Assembly: GCA_944470555.2 (NCBI GenBank)
Contig: OX104130.1
Coordinates: forward strand, 67,833,160 to 67,897,159
Reading direction: 5' to 3'
DNA from: Heterobilharzia americana
Taxonomy: Eukaryota; Platyhelminthes; Trematoda; Strigeidida; Schistosomatidae
Length of the DNA: 64,000 bases
Shown here: one piece after another, positions 21,673 through 34,164 of the stretch
Layout: each line of letters opens with the position of its first letter
Numbering within the stretch: position 1 is the first letter of the stretch
The notes under the pieces: model-generated
What the model was told of the DNA's origin: nothing
Seen by the model: the letters and a program-made list of their open reading frames with translations, nothing else
The model's database searches: none
Translations under genes and position numbers: made by a program

Positions 21673-21857
21673 GTCAAGCCGGCTACTCTGTATATAAATA
21701 TGTTCCATATGGCCCAGTCGAAGAGGTTTTACCTTATCTATCCAGACGTGCACTAGAAAACGGTTCAGTTCTACAGTGTACATTAAGAGAACGCCAACTT
21801 TTATGGTCTGAATTAAAAAGACGTTTACTTAGTGGACAGTTTGTCTATAAACCATAA
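21673..21857 (+). CDS. PRODH: Proline dehydrogenase: last exon (E)
   Basis: 185 nt, phase 1 in, ending with stop TAA at 21855-21857. Encodes [35 protein letters not shown] and the C-terminal [10 protein letters not shown]. The paired Arg of YLSRRALEN correspond, from family knowledge, to the two Arg that hold the proline carboxylate in bacterial PutA. The acceptor is CTATAG ending at 21672. The intron between exons D and E is about 8.2 kb, the longest visible. The C-terminus ends where animal PRODH proteins end, so this is the true terminus. Confidence 0.94.
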
Positions 21858-22279
21858 ACCACCAAGTCATTTCATTCCTCTTGCTATCTGCTATTAGAAT
21901 CGTCTATCCCCTTTGGTATTTTTTGATCATTATTGTTTCCTTACTGCTTTGTAGCTTGCCATCTACAGATCTACGCTTACATGTACGTCGTTTTTGTACA
22001 ATTTATACTTACATACAATTATTCATCTGATTAGTCTCTCTTTTTTCTTCGCTTTAATGCTCTGATAAGTGTTGTTATCAAAAATTCAGGTTATTATTCC
22101 CTAACATGTATTCACTTATACAAACAATTCTCATTGGAATGAAATATCTAATCATTTTCATGCCAATTTTCCCCATTTCCAGATAAAAATCACACTGCTT
22201 TTTCATGCTTTTTGTGTGTTTTTTTATCTATTTGAAAAGTTGTTTCTAGCTGACCGATCAAAAGTTATTAAAGTCTAGT
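21858..22279 (+). other. PRODH 3' UTR and downstream region
   Basis: T-rich. No AATAAA is seen in this stretch. A variant AGATAAA lies at about 22191-22197, followed by a T-rich run near 22215, and is the best weak candidate for the polyadenylation region. Confidence 0.3.
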
Positions 22280-23150
22280 CATAAGTCAGTCTACTAGTAG
22301 ATGATCTAGTGGGGACACCATGACGATTCCACTTTTCAGTCTATAACTGATGCCTTAAAATGTGAATTGAACGTTAAGCCTGCCTCTAAGTAACAGTTCT
22401 TTAGGATGCGTGGTGGGTATTCCAATTATCAAGTTGTCGTCTATGTGTCGGCATAGAAAAGAGATAGTTGCAATAAACAAGATATTGGTGAGAAGTGACT
22501 GAATGTTAAGTGACATCATACGTTTATGAGAAACGCTTACGTCGCGTATACAGTCAACAAATTCAAGTTAGTCTAGCAGATAGTGGATAAACACTCCTCC
22601 TCATACAGTCTTTCCGAGTTCGGCCAACCATTTTGAAATTGGAACTTAAGGAGATAGACAAGTCTATGAAGGGACGAAGGAGTACACTAAACTTGTGAAT
22701 TTTCACCAACCGATACAGAGGTGACATTTTCGAACCCATTAGTTTGATACGTTTGTAGAGGTCGTCCGTTATTAGTTGATCACTTTTCAATCTTCTCAAA
22801 ACATTAGTAAGTTGTTGTTCAACTGCTTCCCTCTTATTTTCCTTCGCAAGCTAACAGAATTTATTATCTTCAAAGAATAGAGCCACCATTTTGTCTATGT
22901 AAACATTTCGGTCCAGGATAGCCACCCTCATCCGGACTAGTTATCACCAAATCTTTGTTCCATCTCAATTATTTCAGTGCTTCTCTGTGCTGTTTTGTTA
23001 GGAGACTGTTGATTTTGATTTTGTGCTGAAGTGTTGACAGCAGCAGTCTAGAATGGTTGATTTGAAGCGTTTAAACTCCTAGTCAGAAGTCGGTAGGGGA
23101 TCATTAGTCTAGTTGACGAAATTTCCAAACTGCACGCGTGTACGAAGTTT
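22280..23150 (-). mobile_element. PLE copy: N-terminal and central RT domain
   Basis: Minus strand: LRWNKDLVITSPDEG (near 22975-22930), KCLHRQNGGSIL, an open stretch 22799-22563 with LKSDQLITDDLYKRIKLMGS and YRLVKIHKFSVLLRPFIDL (the GLPKIHKxxxPLRPI block), then MMSLNIQSLLTNI (SLFTNI block), LKELLLRGRLNVQFTF-like and SGIVMVSPLDHL (GVAMGSPLGP block) near 22300. It supplies the RT parts absent from the other copies, but key residues are altered. Confidence 0.82.
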
Positions 23151-23289
23151 GTTAATGTTTGGGTTCACATTGCAGAATTTCGACGTTACAGACAATGTCT
23201 TGAGTTATAAACTGAACAATGATCTTCGACAACGATTTTTTGGGATCGTCAAAATATTTACTTTGAGACTTTTGATAAGGTTAGATTAG

Positions 23290-24980
23290 GAACAAGTTAT
23301 TCAGCGAATAGACTCTTTTTAACGAATTTACTTTCAATCTGTACGTTCGTATACATATATAATATTTGAGAAATTATATCCAGTGAGGAAACCGATGATA
23401 TGATGTTACTTGTATTATTCCGTCGTTGATTGAACTGAATTGATCGATCTCTATTACAGGCAAGCAACATTATATAAACTATACTCAGCGCACAAAAATT
23501 GGCTATCGTGATTCGGTGGCTCAGTGAATGACACTTCAGCGTTTGAAGTGGTCAGTCCCAGGTTCAAGTCTTAGTATGAACAACATCGCTCACTGAGAGG
23601 CAGGTACATTTAGTTGACGTGTCCTAAGTAGGACGAAACTTGCATTCTGGATTCGATTGTTAGTCCATATCCATCATTAATACTTTGTGGTGATAGTAAT
23701 AATAATGTCGGTGATCTTGATAACAGTTGAAGTATGGATCATAACAAATTTGATCTTGTAATACATAGAATGATTCATAGAATTTACATAACTCAGAAAG
23801 GGGTGTAAATTTCATGAAAGTGGTAAATCAATAAAGTATTACGCAATAGGATCAGACAGATTGGTCAAAATAAAATCAGTGTCTTCTGAAAAAGATTAAG
23901 ACAATTAAATGAAACGACACCGGAAACTGTTCAAAGTAAAGGTAGTTATAATAACGATAATTATGATAAAGGAAGAATAAAAATATTAGTTAAACAAAGG
24001 GAGTCAAACTAGCAGGAGTGGAAAGATGTCATGGTAAAAGCGGTAACTAGTTTATATACTTCTTTTGTACACACAGATCAGGCTTAAGATCATGAATAGC
24101 TAAGGCTTCCGCTGTTTTAAGGAGTTGAAAAAGAATAAAACGTGGGAGGTTCGGGCAAATTCTATAAACAATTTTAAAGTCATTATCTGAGTTTGTGGAA
24201 TGATAGAAATCAACCAACTATTCTAGAATAGAACTTCTAACCGATTTTCTTTCACCTTTATACAACCAAACTAGATCGCGCTTTTGTATACGTGTAAAAA
24301 ACATTCCCTGGTTACCTCCGATGTGTCTTGCTCCACAAGAGCATGTGAACTTGTAGATGCACATAGAAGCAACCAGACGAGGCAGCTTATCCTTCACACA
24401 AATGGAGAATAGGTTACGGCTGGTAAAAGTCAATTGAGGTCTTATTAAGAGGGTAACGTTCTAGTGACTGAGTTACATAGACGATTCTTGAGTACATCTA
24501 ACGCTTCGTTACATTTAAATTCGACGTTCATGAGAAGTGTTTTCTTTGGAAGTGAGTGAGTGACCTATTTCGTATTTCTTTCTACAATATTCTTGTTAAT
24601 GAAACGGCATAAGCAACCCTTTTCCATCAGCGTGCGTTTTAAAAACGATAGCTGTGCATCCATACATTCTTCAGTGCAGATATTTCTTATTCGATAGCAG
24701 AGAGAGTGAATAAGATTTATTTTCTTATTGACAGGCACCCAACTATAAAAATTAGTTAGTTGTCCATCCCACGTTGCTTTTCGATAGATGGATCTTTTAA
24801 GGAACCCATTTTTACGTCTAGTGAGAAGAACATCAAGAAAAGGAATAATTGATTCTGATTCCTTCTATAAAGTTGGATTGCACTGGTTGAGTTCACTTTT
24901 TAGTAATCTTGCTGACACATTCAGTAAGTAATTGGTAAGTAAGTAATTGTTCGCAGACTACAGAGGATCATTGTAATACA
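23290..24980 (-). mobile_element. PLE copy (mosaic), with a class A SINE inserted
   Basis: Same unit as 4720-5960. Minus strand 24433-24218 encodes a 71-residue open stretch with YKFTCSCGARHIGGNQGMF; the YIG Tyr is again His. Upstream, 24660-24480 reads MNVEFKCNEALDVLKNRL with stops, and 24770-24720 gives FYSWVPVNKKINLIHSL. Identity to the other copy is very high over about 24060-24440, drops over 24440-24660, and rises again near 24665-24725. The 3' region is split by the SINE at 23512-23670. Confidence 0.82.
23512..23670 (+). mobile_element. Class A (SM-alpha-like) hammerhead SINE inside a PLE
   Basis: Head GGTGGCTCAGTGAATG (A box) and CCAGGTTCAAGTCTTAG (B box), then GAGGCAGGTACATTTAG and the ribozyme at 23608-23652: stem I ATTTAG/CTGGAT (with G-U pairs), core TTGACGTG, stem II TCCTAAGTAGGA, CGAAAC, and ATT in place of GTC. 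The cleavage triplet is lost, so it should be inactive. Insertion into the PLE 3' region shows the SINE moved after the PLE. Confidence 0.82.
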
Positions 24981-25229
24981 ACAACAAGGTAAGAAGAAAT
25001 GGGACAATATTGTGGCTAGTAAAAGTACTGGAGAGAAGAGGAAACAAACAAGTGAGGTTAACAATGTCCTGAAAGAATGTGAGCATCGGGTGTAATTTGA
25101 TCATTATAAAAACAGGAGGGTATATTCTACTGTAGGAACTATGGTTTATACAGTGAAACGTTCAGAAAATTTTTATTTTACTTTCTTAAAAACCCTAGGA
25201 TTAGCGTTATAGCCTGTCATTTCCCGTCG

Positions 25230-25500
25230 TTGGTTGAACCGAATTGATCGGCTGCTAATGGCATCTGGGCTCCTGTGCAGGTGTTTTGATAACGCCGAAA
25301 CTGTATCAAAACTTACTTTTTTAAAACAATTAGTTCCCTTGATAAACTTCGACAAAACAATAAGAAGACGTAAATTGTCTGAACCGTGTAATGTATTTGC
25401 GCAACACATTTCGAACTATCTGATCACACACGTACTTGTCATAGGTATTTATATAAAAATTCATGAAGATAAGGGGTGAGAAAATAAAAAGGGGGTCATG
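25230..25500 (-). repeat. PLE 3'-region fragment related to 34400-34700
   Basis: About 120 bp (25330-25450) align with 34430-34550 (shared ATGTATTTGCGCAA and an ACGTACTTGTCA-like block). At 34.4 kb this lies just 3' of a minus-strand PLE ORF, so I read it as a PLE tail. The 78-81 codon open stretches over it are probably chance. Confidence 0.4.
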
Positions 25501-28089
25501 TAGGAAGGCTGACTTAAAGGCCGAATAACAATGAAAATCAATAGGGCGAAAAAATAATAGTACATCGAACTTGGTTTTTCAATAGTTGAATTTACCAAGG
25601 AAGGTTTAATGTGACAACAAATTGTTTATGAATACTTTTTTACGAACAAGTGAGGATTATGGCAGCACCTAGAATTTTCTACATGTCAGTGACTGTATGT
25701 ATATATCTGTAGACCAAACCTTTTCAGTCGTATGTCAAGTACTAAATATTATCTTCGGAAGGAACATGACGTCTTTTGTGCTTATTGGAAGTCACAGGAA
25801 GTAATAATAAAGTGAATCTTAACGTCATCCACACAACTACTAAAATAACCGATAACGTTTCTACACTCCAGCCGAAAAAAAGAAAACCTAACTGGTTATC
25901 ATTTCAGACGACTGCATGGCTTTTGAGAGTTACTCAGTAATAAAGTAAATCTGGATTAATGTATGTCTATCCAACAGTATAGAACCAATATTTTGTTAAC
26001 TTTCTTTGTCCTTTCCCTTTCTTCCACTAAAACATTAGCGTTTAAACTAATTATTGATTTATTGTTAACCCATTGTACTATTATTTGCTTCTATTAGTCA
26101 TCTCTTGCCTTCACATAAAGCCTATAACCTTTTGTTATGGTGGTTACATGACTTTTGTTTATTCTCTGTGGGCTTTAAGCCACTCACTCATACCTTGAAA
26201 TCTTCATCTATTCATCTTATAAACTTTACGCAAATGAACGCATATATACACTAAATGTCAATCGCATACACTTAATCACAATTAACTATCTAATTGTGAA
26301 TGTGTTTAGGTTGTTGATCAGCATGAATCTAGTCACTGTTTCGTTTTAAATCTAATTATATTCAATGCCATTTATTGATGAAGTGGTATTCATCCTAGTG
26401 ACTTAAAGATGGGTCCAGTCTATTCATTTTGTTCTGCCTTACACGACTAGTTTGTAAGGGGAACTAAACATTTGTAACTGTAGTACTACAGGAGAAGTTA
26501 CTGAAAACATATGCTAGTGCACATAATTCTCTTGTTTTGTACATTTAATACGAATATTTAAACTCGTAACATCTTGAGGTTTTCAGATAGACAGCTGACC
26601 CGTCTGTATACAGATTGAACTAACAGTTTAAGACTCAGGGGACATTTGGTGTCGAATATTAGTCTGTCACCTCCAGCTTTGCTCCAACACAAATACTTGT
26701 TAAACCAAAATTTATTGTCAAGGATTACGGTGGGCTGATATAATTAATACATATCGCTACCATCTCTGATGGTGAAAGTTGCCAAGTGGAGCTGTGGTTC
26801 ATTGATTTAGGGAGGTGACTTTCAACCAATGGGTCACAGGTTTAAAAACCGCTCCACCTTTCTAGGTTTGGGGTGACAGGTAGAAGATTAACCTTCACAT
26901 AATAAATGTGGTTAATTGTACAAGGTTGCTGACTGAATTTTGATTTTTCGATTCGAAAGTTATCAACTCTAACGAATGAATAAGTTGACTTCTTTGCTGA
27001 TTACTCTACTCCTAAACTGAAAAATTACTTACAGTCCTGCTCTGAAGGTGTCTGTGATTTAGAAAACCTTTTCCACCTTCAGTGGGAATGCCTCAGCATT
27101 GTACAACAGGACAGAAAGAAATAATGGACAATATACTCCTTTGATACCAAGGAAAAGTGGGCATTTTGCATCCAAATTGGGATTTCCTGACCAACCCCAC
27201 TGAATTTAGGTTGATTTAGCTTCTCAAATAAGTGAAGTGGTCAGTACATCCAATCATTTCCCTTTTTGTTGGATTTAGGAAAAGATTTAGACGTTAATCT
27301 CTGTAGTGTGTAGTTAAAAGATATATTTAGGAGACGAAACGATAGCATTTTCTTGTTTTTAATCGTTAGCAGTGATTAAAGGACAAGAAGTTAAGAGAAC
27401 TATGGAGGATAGGGCGGTGATAATAGGCAAAAGTAATTGAGATAAAAGAAGGAGCAAAGTTCAGGTGGTGAATAAGTTACAATCAGATGGAATATTTATT
27501 AAGCTATATTGTTAGAAGCTTACAAATGGTTGATACTCTCTGCACCGTGGAATGATCCTCCTTTTCGAAATAATCTAAAGAGAAAAGTTAGTAGGTTTAC
27601 ACGATCGCAGAACCCAAAGAATGTCTGCTTGAGGCCAATCGTAATAACTGTTCTCAGGGATTCTAGTTTCTGAAAAGTTGTTTCCTGACTTGGACAACCT
27701 TACCATCAACTGAGGAAAATGACAGGGTGTGATAAAGTATTCACTTTCCAAGACCAACCTTTCCTAACCTCTACTTTTGAGCATTGTAACTTAGCACAAC
27801 TGGAATGCTGGTTGCCTAGAAAGGTAACACTTTACTGTCCTTTCATTACTTCCAATCAACAGTACGATTATGCCATCAAATAGCCACCACAGCGATAGCC
27901 ATTTACATTATGACTATCGTGTGATATGCTTGTTATCTTCCCAAAGTTAAATACAGTTACGTATGCGTTACCAGTTACTAATGAAAAGTTTTGACAGCCT
28001 ACTTGGGGTATTTGCATACACCTTACGGGGATAATTAATGCAGATGAACTGTCAAATGCTAATGGGATTAAACAATATAACATGAAACA

Positions 28090-28092
<3 letters not shown>
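25501..28092. other. Unassigned intergenic DNA
   Basis: About 2.6 kb with no recognised protein motif on either strand. Short open stretches (27575-27757, 27868-28083, both -) look like chance. The only structured item seen is the tRNA-like segment at 26786-26858. Confidence 0.4.
26786..26858 (+). other. tRNA-like 73-nt segment
   Basis: Starts GTGGAGC and ends GCTCCAC plus one base: a perfect 7-bp acceptor-like stem over exactly tRNA length. Inside are an A-box-like TGGTTCATTGATTTAGG, a 5-bp stem GTGAC/GTCAC, and a box-B-like GGTTTAAAAACC. The T-arm does not fit the acceptor register and the anticodon arm is irregular, so it is more likely a tRNA pseudogene or SINE head than a working tRNA. 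Confidence 0.38.
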
Positions 28093-28181
<89 letters not shown>

Positions 28182-28182
28182 T
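28093..28182. repeat. (AT)n microsatellite
   Basis: About 90 bp of AT dinucleotides with one GT interruption near 28163. Confidence 0.95.
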
Positions 28183-28217
28183 TCTGGATTACATGCTTAA
28201 TGAATATTGATTTTTAA

Positions 28218-28625
28218 GGTAGCATTCATCAAGAACTGACATCAAATAAAGAAACACTAGAAATCTGTTTCGTCCTAGTATGAGACTACTCAACAGTACG
28301 CACACACGACCTCGCCCTGAGGTAGAACTCAGCACCTTCGAGTTTCACGGCGAATGAGTTGAATTCAACGATCCACAGTTTCCTACTTCTGTAAATTCTC
28401 AAAATAGGGCGAATGTCCACTAAGATCTTCAGTTGGCAACCACTTCATTTCGACTAACTGAGTTTGAAGGTCACCAGATCCCTATTAGAACTTCGGATGT
28501 ATGTTTTGAGGCTCGTCACTAATGAGCGCTATTCAGTACTTAAAAGGAAACAGTGCAAGTCCACTGCTGTCAGATTTTCAATACCTCTACAACTGATGGA
28601 AATTCGTGATGAAAACTAACTGAAA
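28218..28625 (-). mobile_element. Composite, decayed class B SINE
   Basis: Begins with an inverted class B tail (ATTCATCAAGAACTGACATC), followed on the minus strand by a partial ribozyme (GTACTG, TTGAGTAG, CGAAAC; the GTC and 3' stem I are deleted) and a head with CCTACTTCTG. The right end repeats a tail-like CAACTGATGGAAATTCGTGA. It is probably an inverted pair like 3615-4066 with internal changes. Confidence 0.55.
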
Positions 28626-29029
28626 ATGAAATCCCCATTAGTCTTAAAATAAATTATTGATTTGTTATATTCATGATTTATCATTACTGGGTATAAATTC
28701 AAGGACATGTTCTATTTGTAGGACACAAACTGTGAGATGAAACACTCTATTTCGTTTGCTTTAATTGTTAGCAACCATATCATGTAGAATATGTTTCAAG
28801 TCACTGAAAAAGGCGTGTATACTAAATTCCAAATATTTAATATGACAGTCACTAAAAAAGAAAAAAGAAGTTGAATATGAGATTAGGCAAAAGTTTATAC
28901 CCATCCTGTATCAATAATCCGTACAGTTTACGTATAATTGCTAAAGTAAGTAGGATGGAAAAAATAAAGAGTTAGACGCACACTTCTTTTCTTGAATACG
29001 TTATCAGAAGTCTATGTTTTATAAAAACC
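28626..29029. other. No feature recognised
   Basis: AT-rich spacer between the class B SINE and the RTE element. Confidence 0.4.
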
Positions 29030-32000
29030 TCGCCTGGTTAACCAGTCCACTAGTTACTAACCTGTTCCAAGCCCGAATAAAGAGGGAAGGTTGGGCATGG
29101 ACCTAGCAACCTTACCTCGTGAAACCAATCTAACCGCTAAAGAAACTTAAAAGCACAAAGAAGATATTGAAAATAAAAATAAACTTATTCCTAGCGGAAT
29201 CGGAGAGACGAAATGCCGCCGGTTGGTGAAAGCCTTCGAGAAGCCAACTGGCCGATGTGTCTTCTCTCGATGAAAGCGAAAGTAAACGTGGGGACATGGA
29301 ATGTCCACACAATGTTTGAACCTACTAAGGCCGTCCAGATTCCCAAAGGGATGAAAAGGTATGGCATAGAAATGCTTGGAATCTGCGAAAGCAGATGGAG
29401 TGGAAGTGGACTCTTTAAACTGTCAACTGCGGAGTCAATAATCTACTCCGATATTGTTATCCAGATGACAACCACGAGCACACTGAGTTTTCGAGTGGTT
29501 ATCGTGATGTACTCAAGAACATCGAAGGCTCTCATGCAACGGGAACCAATCTCCTCCTCCTACAGGATCAGGATGATGACAGCAAGATGGATTCAACTCA
29601 AAAGGAAGGAAGGTCACAATCATACAATGCTACGCTACGCTATGCACCTACAAATAATGGAGATAAAGGGAAGAAGGGGTTCCACAGCCAACTGCAATCA
29701 GTACTGGACAAGACGCCACACCATTTAGCGACATTGGAGTTCATTCTAATGGGTGACATGAATGCCACACTTGGAGCAGACAACATAGGAAAAGAACTCA
29801 TCATGGGTCGAGAAGCACTAGGTAAATAAATGAGAATGGAGAACTGTTTGCAGACTTCTGCGCATTCAACGATCTGGTGATTGGAGGCACTGTGTTCAAG
29901 CACAAGGATATTTACAAAGCGACATGGATTTGATTTCACCATTCACCAGATGGACACACTACACTAAAAATCAGATCGACTTCATCTCAACATGAAGAGA
30001 ATGGAGATGCAGCCAGCCTACTAGACATAAGATCAGATGAAGAAGGAGAGCAGATGTAAGTTCACCCCACTCACTATCAAGTGCAAGGAACCTTCAAAAT
30101 CAGGTTGCGAACCTTCAAAGAAGCTGGTGATAGACCACAGTTCAAGCTCAACACATAGAACAGAAACCGAACTGAAGGACGAAACTACAAAGGTAATCTT
30201 CATGGCAGGCATCAAGACAAAATGGGAGATATCGAGCAACATCCCCAAAGAAACCTGTGTGGATGAACACTGGAACTCTTTGAAAGAGATGTGAAAAGAA
30301 GCCTGCATTACCGTATTAAGAAGGAAGGAGAAATGAGATAAGAAATGGATATCGACGGACACATGGAAGATGATAGAGCAATACGAGAGTGATGGTGAGC
30401 AGAAGATGAACCAGAGCAGTGCAGTGCAGGGATGAACAAGGAAAAGAGGAACTGAACACAACCCATAAAACACTACACTGGACAAAGAAATGAAGATGAG
30501 TGCGCGCAAAGACAAAAGACACTTCTACAACACATTGGCAAGTGAAGCAGAATAGCCTTCTGGTAGGAGAGACCTGACAACACTATATCAAATAACCAGG
30601 TTTCTATCTGAGAGGAAGAAGATCAGCGCAGATGAAACCAATGAGAGATAGTGAAGGAAACTTAGTTAAAACCGAAGAGGAGAAACAAAAGAGACAATGG
30701 GCTGACCACTTCAAAAAGCTCTTGAAACCACCACCACCACCTTCTGCTACTCGTCCAGAAATACCATCAGCAACGGCAGAACCACCAGTGAAAACAAGCA
30801 CTGTGACGAGGAAGAATTGAAGTTCTGAGGGCCATAAAGTTGCAGAATTCTGGGAAAGCAGTGAGACCAAATGAAATTCCGCCAGAAGCAATGAAAACAA
30901 ATGCAGAGACAACAACGGACATGCTGACACCACTATTTCACAGGATTTCGAAGGAAGGGTATCTGCCCAATGATTGGAAGAAGTGCTACTTTGTCAAACT
31001 CTGAAAGAAGGGAGAACTAAGAATTTACAAATCATGTCAAATCATGCTGCTGTCCACACCAAGCAAACTAATATGCCACATCATCCTGGTGAGAATAAAC
31101 GATGCGCTGCATTCAAAATTACGACTGGAACACACTGGCTCACTGCCTGGCTGGCTGACTGGCTTCAGGAAGAACAAATCATCTGCCGATCAAATTGCAA
31201 CCCTACGCTACGCATCATCATTGAACAGAACAGAGAATACCAGTCAACTCTCTCCACCTCAACTTCATCCACTTTGAAAAAGTCTTCGATCGAGCATTCG
31301 ACTGATAAGTAATTTGGCAACAGCTGCTTCAACACTACGGCTTCAGTGACACAAATCTCTATCAACCTCATTCAACAACTATATGAAAACGTCACATCCC
31401 AAGTGATTCACAATGGAAAGCTCAGTGATGCCTTTGAAGTCAAGACAGGAGTAAGATAAGGCTGACGCATACTATCACCAATCATCTTTCTCACTGTGGT
31501 CAACTGGACTGGACTGGATCATGCAGCAAACTGTGAAGAGCGAGGAGATGGGCATACGCTGACCGGAACGATTAAAAGAGCCTAGGAGATTTGGATTTCG
31601 CCAACGATGATGATTTATGTCTAATGTCTTGTAGCACAAGCTCGAAGATCTACAGGCGAAAACTAACAAGTTGGCAGAAGAGGCGAGGCAGAGAAAACGG
31701 TACACCATTCAAGTGAATGTAGAGAAGACAGAGGTGGAGGTGATGAAGATACCCAACCAACAACAGCATCAACAACAAACACCAATCAACATGAATGGGA
31801 GAAGCCTAAAGGAAGTAGTCTCTTTCACCTACCTAGGCAGGGCAACATCGGCTCAACTACATGCACTACAGGCACAGATGAGGGTGTCAAAGACAGGATG
31901 GGAAAGATTGCAAGACAGGCTCTCATCAACCTGAAATCAGTGTGGAGATCTACTCCACTCCACTCCACTCCACTCAGCATAAAGCGTGTGTCAACAACAT

Positions 32001-32907
32001 CCAGATTTTCAACAGTAATGTCAGTCAAGTCAGTGCATGCTTCTATGTGATGGTTCAGAGACTTGGTGGCGTGTTCCGTAAAGCATTTCCAACAAACCAC
32101 AGACACACATCATCAACAGCTGCCGACTACGCTCACTCACTCGATACTGAAGATCAGATGGCCAGAATAATAAGAATAAGGAGGAAGGAACTCACTCTGG
32201 CTGGCTGGCTGACTGGCTGGCTGGCTCGCAGGCAGACAATGAACCAACCAACAACCTATCAGCCAACAAATATACACAAGAAGAAAGTGCAGATAGATTA
32301 GATATGGCATACACTGAGAAGGCTGATTAAGGACATCACTCTCCTGGTCAGGCTGTAGAGTGGAAAACAAATGGGAAACGACAAGTTGGACATCCGAGGC
32401 GAGGGTGACATTGTATGTGAGGAAGAAATGAAAGCTTGTGGACGGTCGTGGAGTGAGGTTCAAAAGACTGTAGAGAGCAAAATGCAATGCAGGTGTGCTA
32501 CTGAAGCCCTATGTTCCACTAGGAACCCAACGGAATAATAATAAGATAATAATATGTAATTTGAAAATATTTGACAAAGTGAGGTGATGTAAGTTGAAAT
32601 GAAGAAGTAAAGAATTTGTCATAAATTGAGTAGACAGTTGTAAGTCAGTAATGAAATAAGAGATTTCTAACTGAGTTAAACAAAGATTATTTATGTGTTA
32701 ACAACATGAAAATGAAAGGATAATTTAGTCTGAAGAACTGAAAAGTCAAGGAGTTAGGAAGTGAATGGGAACGAGGAATGACGAAGTTTCTTTTTGATAC
32801 ATAACTCTGGTTTTGATTATTGTCTGACTGTAGCTTTAGCTATGTAAAGTGTATCTTCACACTGTTGTGAAGATTATTTTTCACGCCATTTATTCTATTT
32901 ATTCTAT
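29030..32907 (+). mobile_element. RTE-clade non-LTR retrotransposon, near full length, decayed
   Basis: Plus-strand conceptual ORF2, broken by many stops and shifts. The apurinic-type endonuclease starts at VNVGTWNVHTMFEPTKAVQI (29281-29340) and includes ICESRWSGSG, MLRYAMHLQ (QCYAPT block), FILMGDMNATLGADN (near 29742-29784) and the VIGGT block near 29880. The RT region has PMRDSEGNLVKTEEEKQKR (30632), GKAVRPNEIPPEA (near 30857-30895), a KSSADQIATLRYA block near 31180 and KTGVR, stop, ILSPIIFL near 31440-31485. The catalytic FADD is changed to FAND (LGDLDFANDD near 31578-31610). The C-terminal region has FTYLGRATSAQL (31820-31860). It ends near 32907 with a short tandem TTTATTCTA repeat, as RTE tails do. 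Inactive. Confidence 0.85.
31946..31975. repeat. Pentanucleotide repeat CTCCA in RTE ORF (short allele)
   Basis: Four to five CTCCA units, in the same place where the inverted copy at 46508-46564 has about eleven. Confidence 0.85.
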
Positions 32908-34164
32908 GAACAATAATCATACATTTTATATTAGTCATGATTATAAATTTGAGAAATCAAGATACAAATAATTTTTTTGAGTATTCATACGGGATTAAAA
33001 ATGATAAATTTAATAATATATAACAGGTTATTCTTAGGCAAATTGTATGCTAAAATTCCACTCACACACAAGCATTCACTACTGAGAATATAGAAAGTTC
33101 CCTACATCAATATTGAAAGTTCAAATTATTATCCAAGCGATATACTGCCAAATCTATTAAACCTTCCTAAATAGAATGTAACAATTTATTCTCAAAATTC
33201 AGTGTTTATCACTTCATGCATAGGTATTTCGTTAGATAGTTGTGAAAGGTTACAATAGTTAATCGCGCAATCCAGTACAAATGAAAGAAAAGGTGAACAG
33301 GTAGTTACCTATAATTGTTCTCATAGTAATCGAAATATATCCAAACACTTAAAGATGTTTCCCTCTTTTTCCAATAGTTACTTTCAGTTGTTGATAAAAA
33401 TTACAAATGCATATGAAGGACTGTTCATCCAACTAATTATCTGCTTTATTGTCCGTAGCTGGTCTACATATAGGCAACTTGACGATTATTCAGGGTCCAG
33501 ACTGATATTCTTGCCAACCTGATGTCAATTATGAGTTAAAAACTCTCTCCTACCGAATGATCACCCCATATGATATGCTCGTAATCTTATGTCAGCAACT
33601 TGAAAGACGTTTTGTGCACAGCTTGTATTTCTGCAAACGGTAATCTGTAGATGAAGTATCTTTCATAGTGCAGGTTTTATAACAGTCTCAGTGCTCGAAA
33701 TGATAGATAAGATATGTACCTCAAGATGGCGATAGTAGGGATTCAGTGTTCCTTGAGTTTTGGTGTTTTGTCGAGGAGATTTTGTCACCAGACTTGGTGA
33801 TATCGTCAACTCTAACCTCGTCAGGAACTGAAGGAGTCATATTCAACTGTTTCACCAGTATATTTAGGTAGTATTTTTGCTAGCTTTAAGTATTCGCATA
33901 GGTACACTCCACACCATTTTTAGCATAATTCAATCATTCTCTATTTGTTGCTGCATCAGACAAAACATCAAAAGTACTTTGCTAGGCTTTCATAAAACAT
34001 TGGCTGGAAAAACAACAACAAACAAATAGCAACATCTGTAGTGATAGCTAAATTAGGTGGCATAATCGGATTAATTCACGTACACAACACAATTGTGTAG
34101 TAGAAAACTGAAGGGGATGCCAAATGAAAACCTTACGTGATAATTGTGTTATTAACACGAATTA
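32908..34164. other. No feature recognised
   Basis: AT-rich stretch between the RTE tail and a class B SINE. No coding or SINE signature seen. Confidence 0.4.

Noticed and set aside
8244..28182. AT microsatellites as origins or regulatory tracts
   Set aside because: Simple AT repeats are common in such genomes, and no adjacent conserved sequence supports a function.
30033..30515. 160-codon minus-strand open stretch rich in Ser, Leu and Phe
   Set aside because: It is antisense to the RTE ORF between endonuclease and RT; composition reflects the reverse of a Lys/Glu-rich coding strand.
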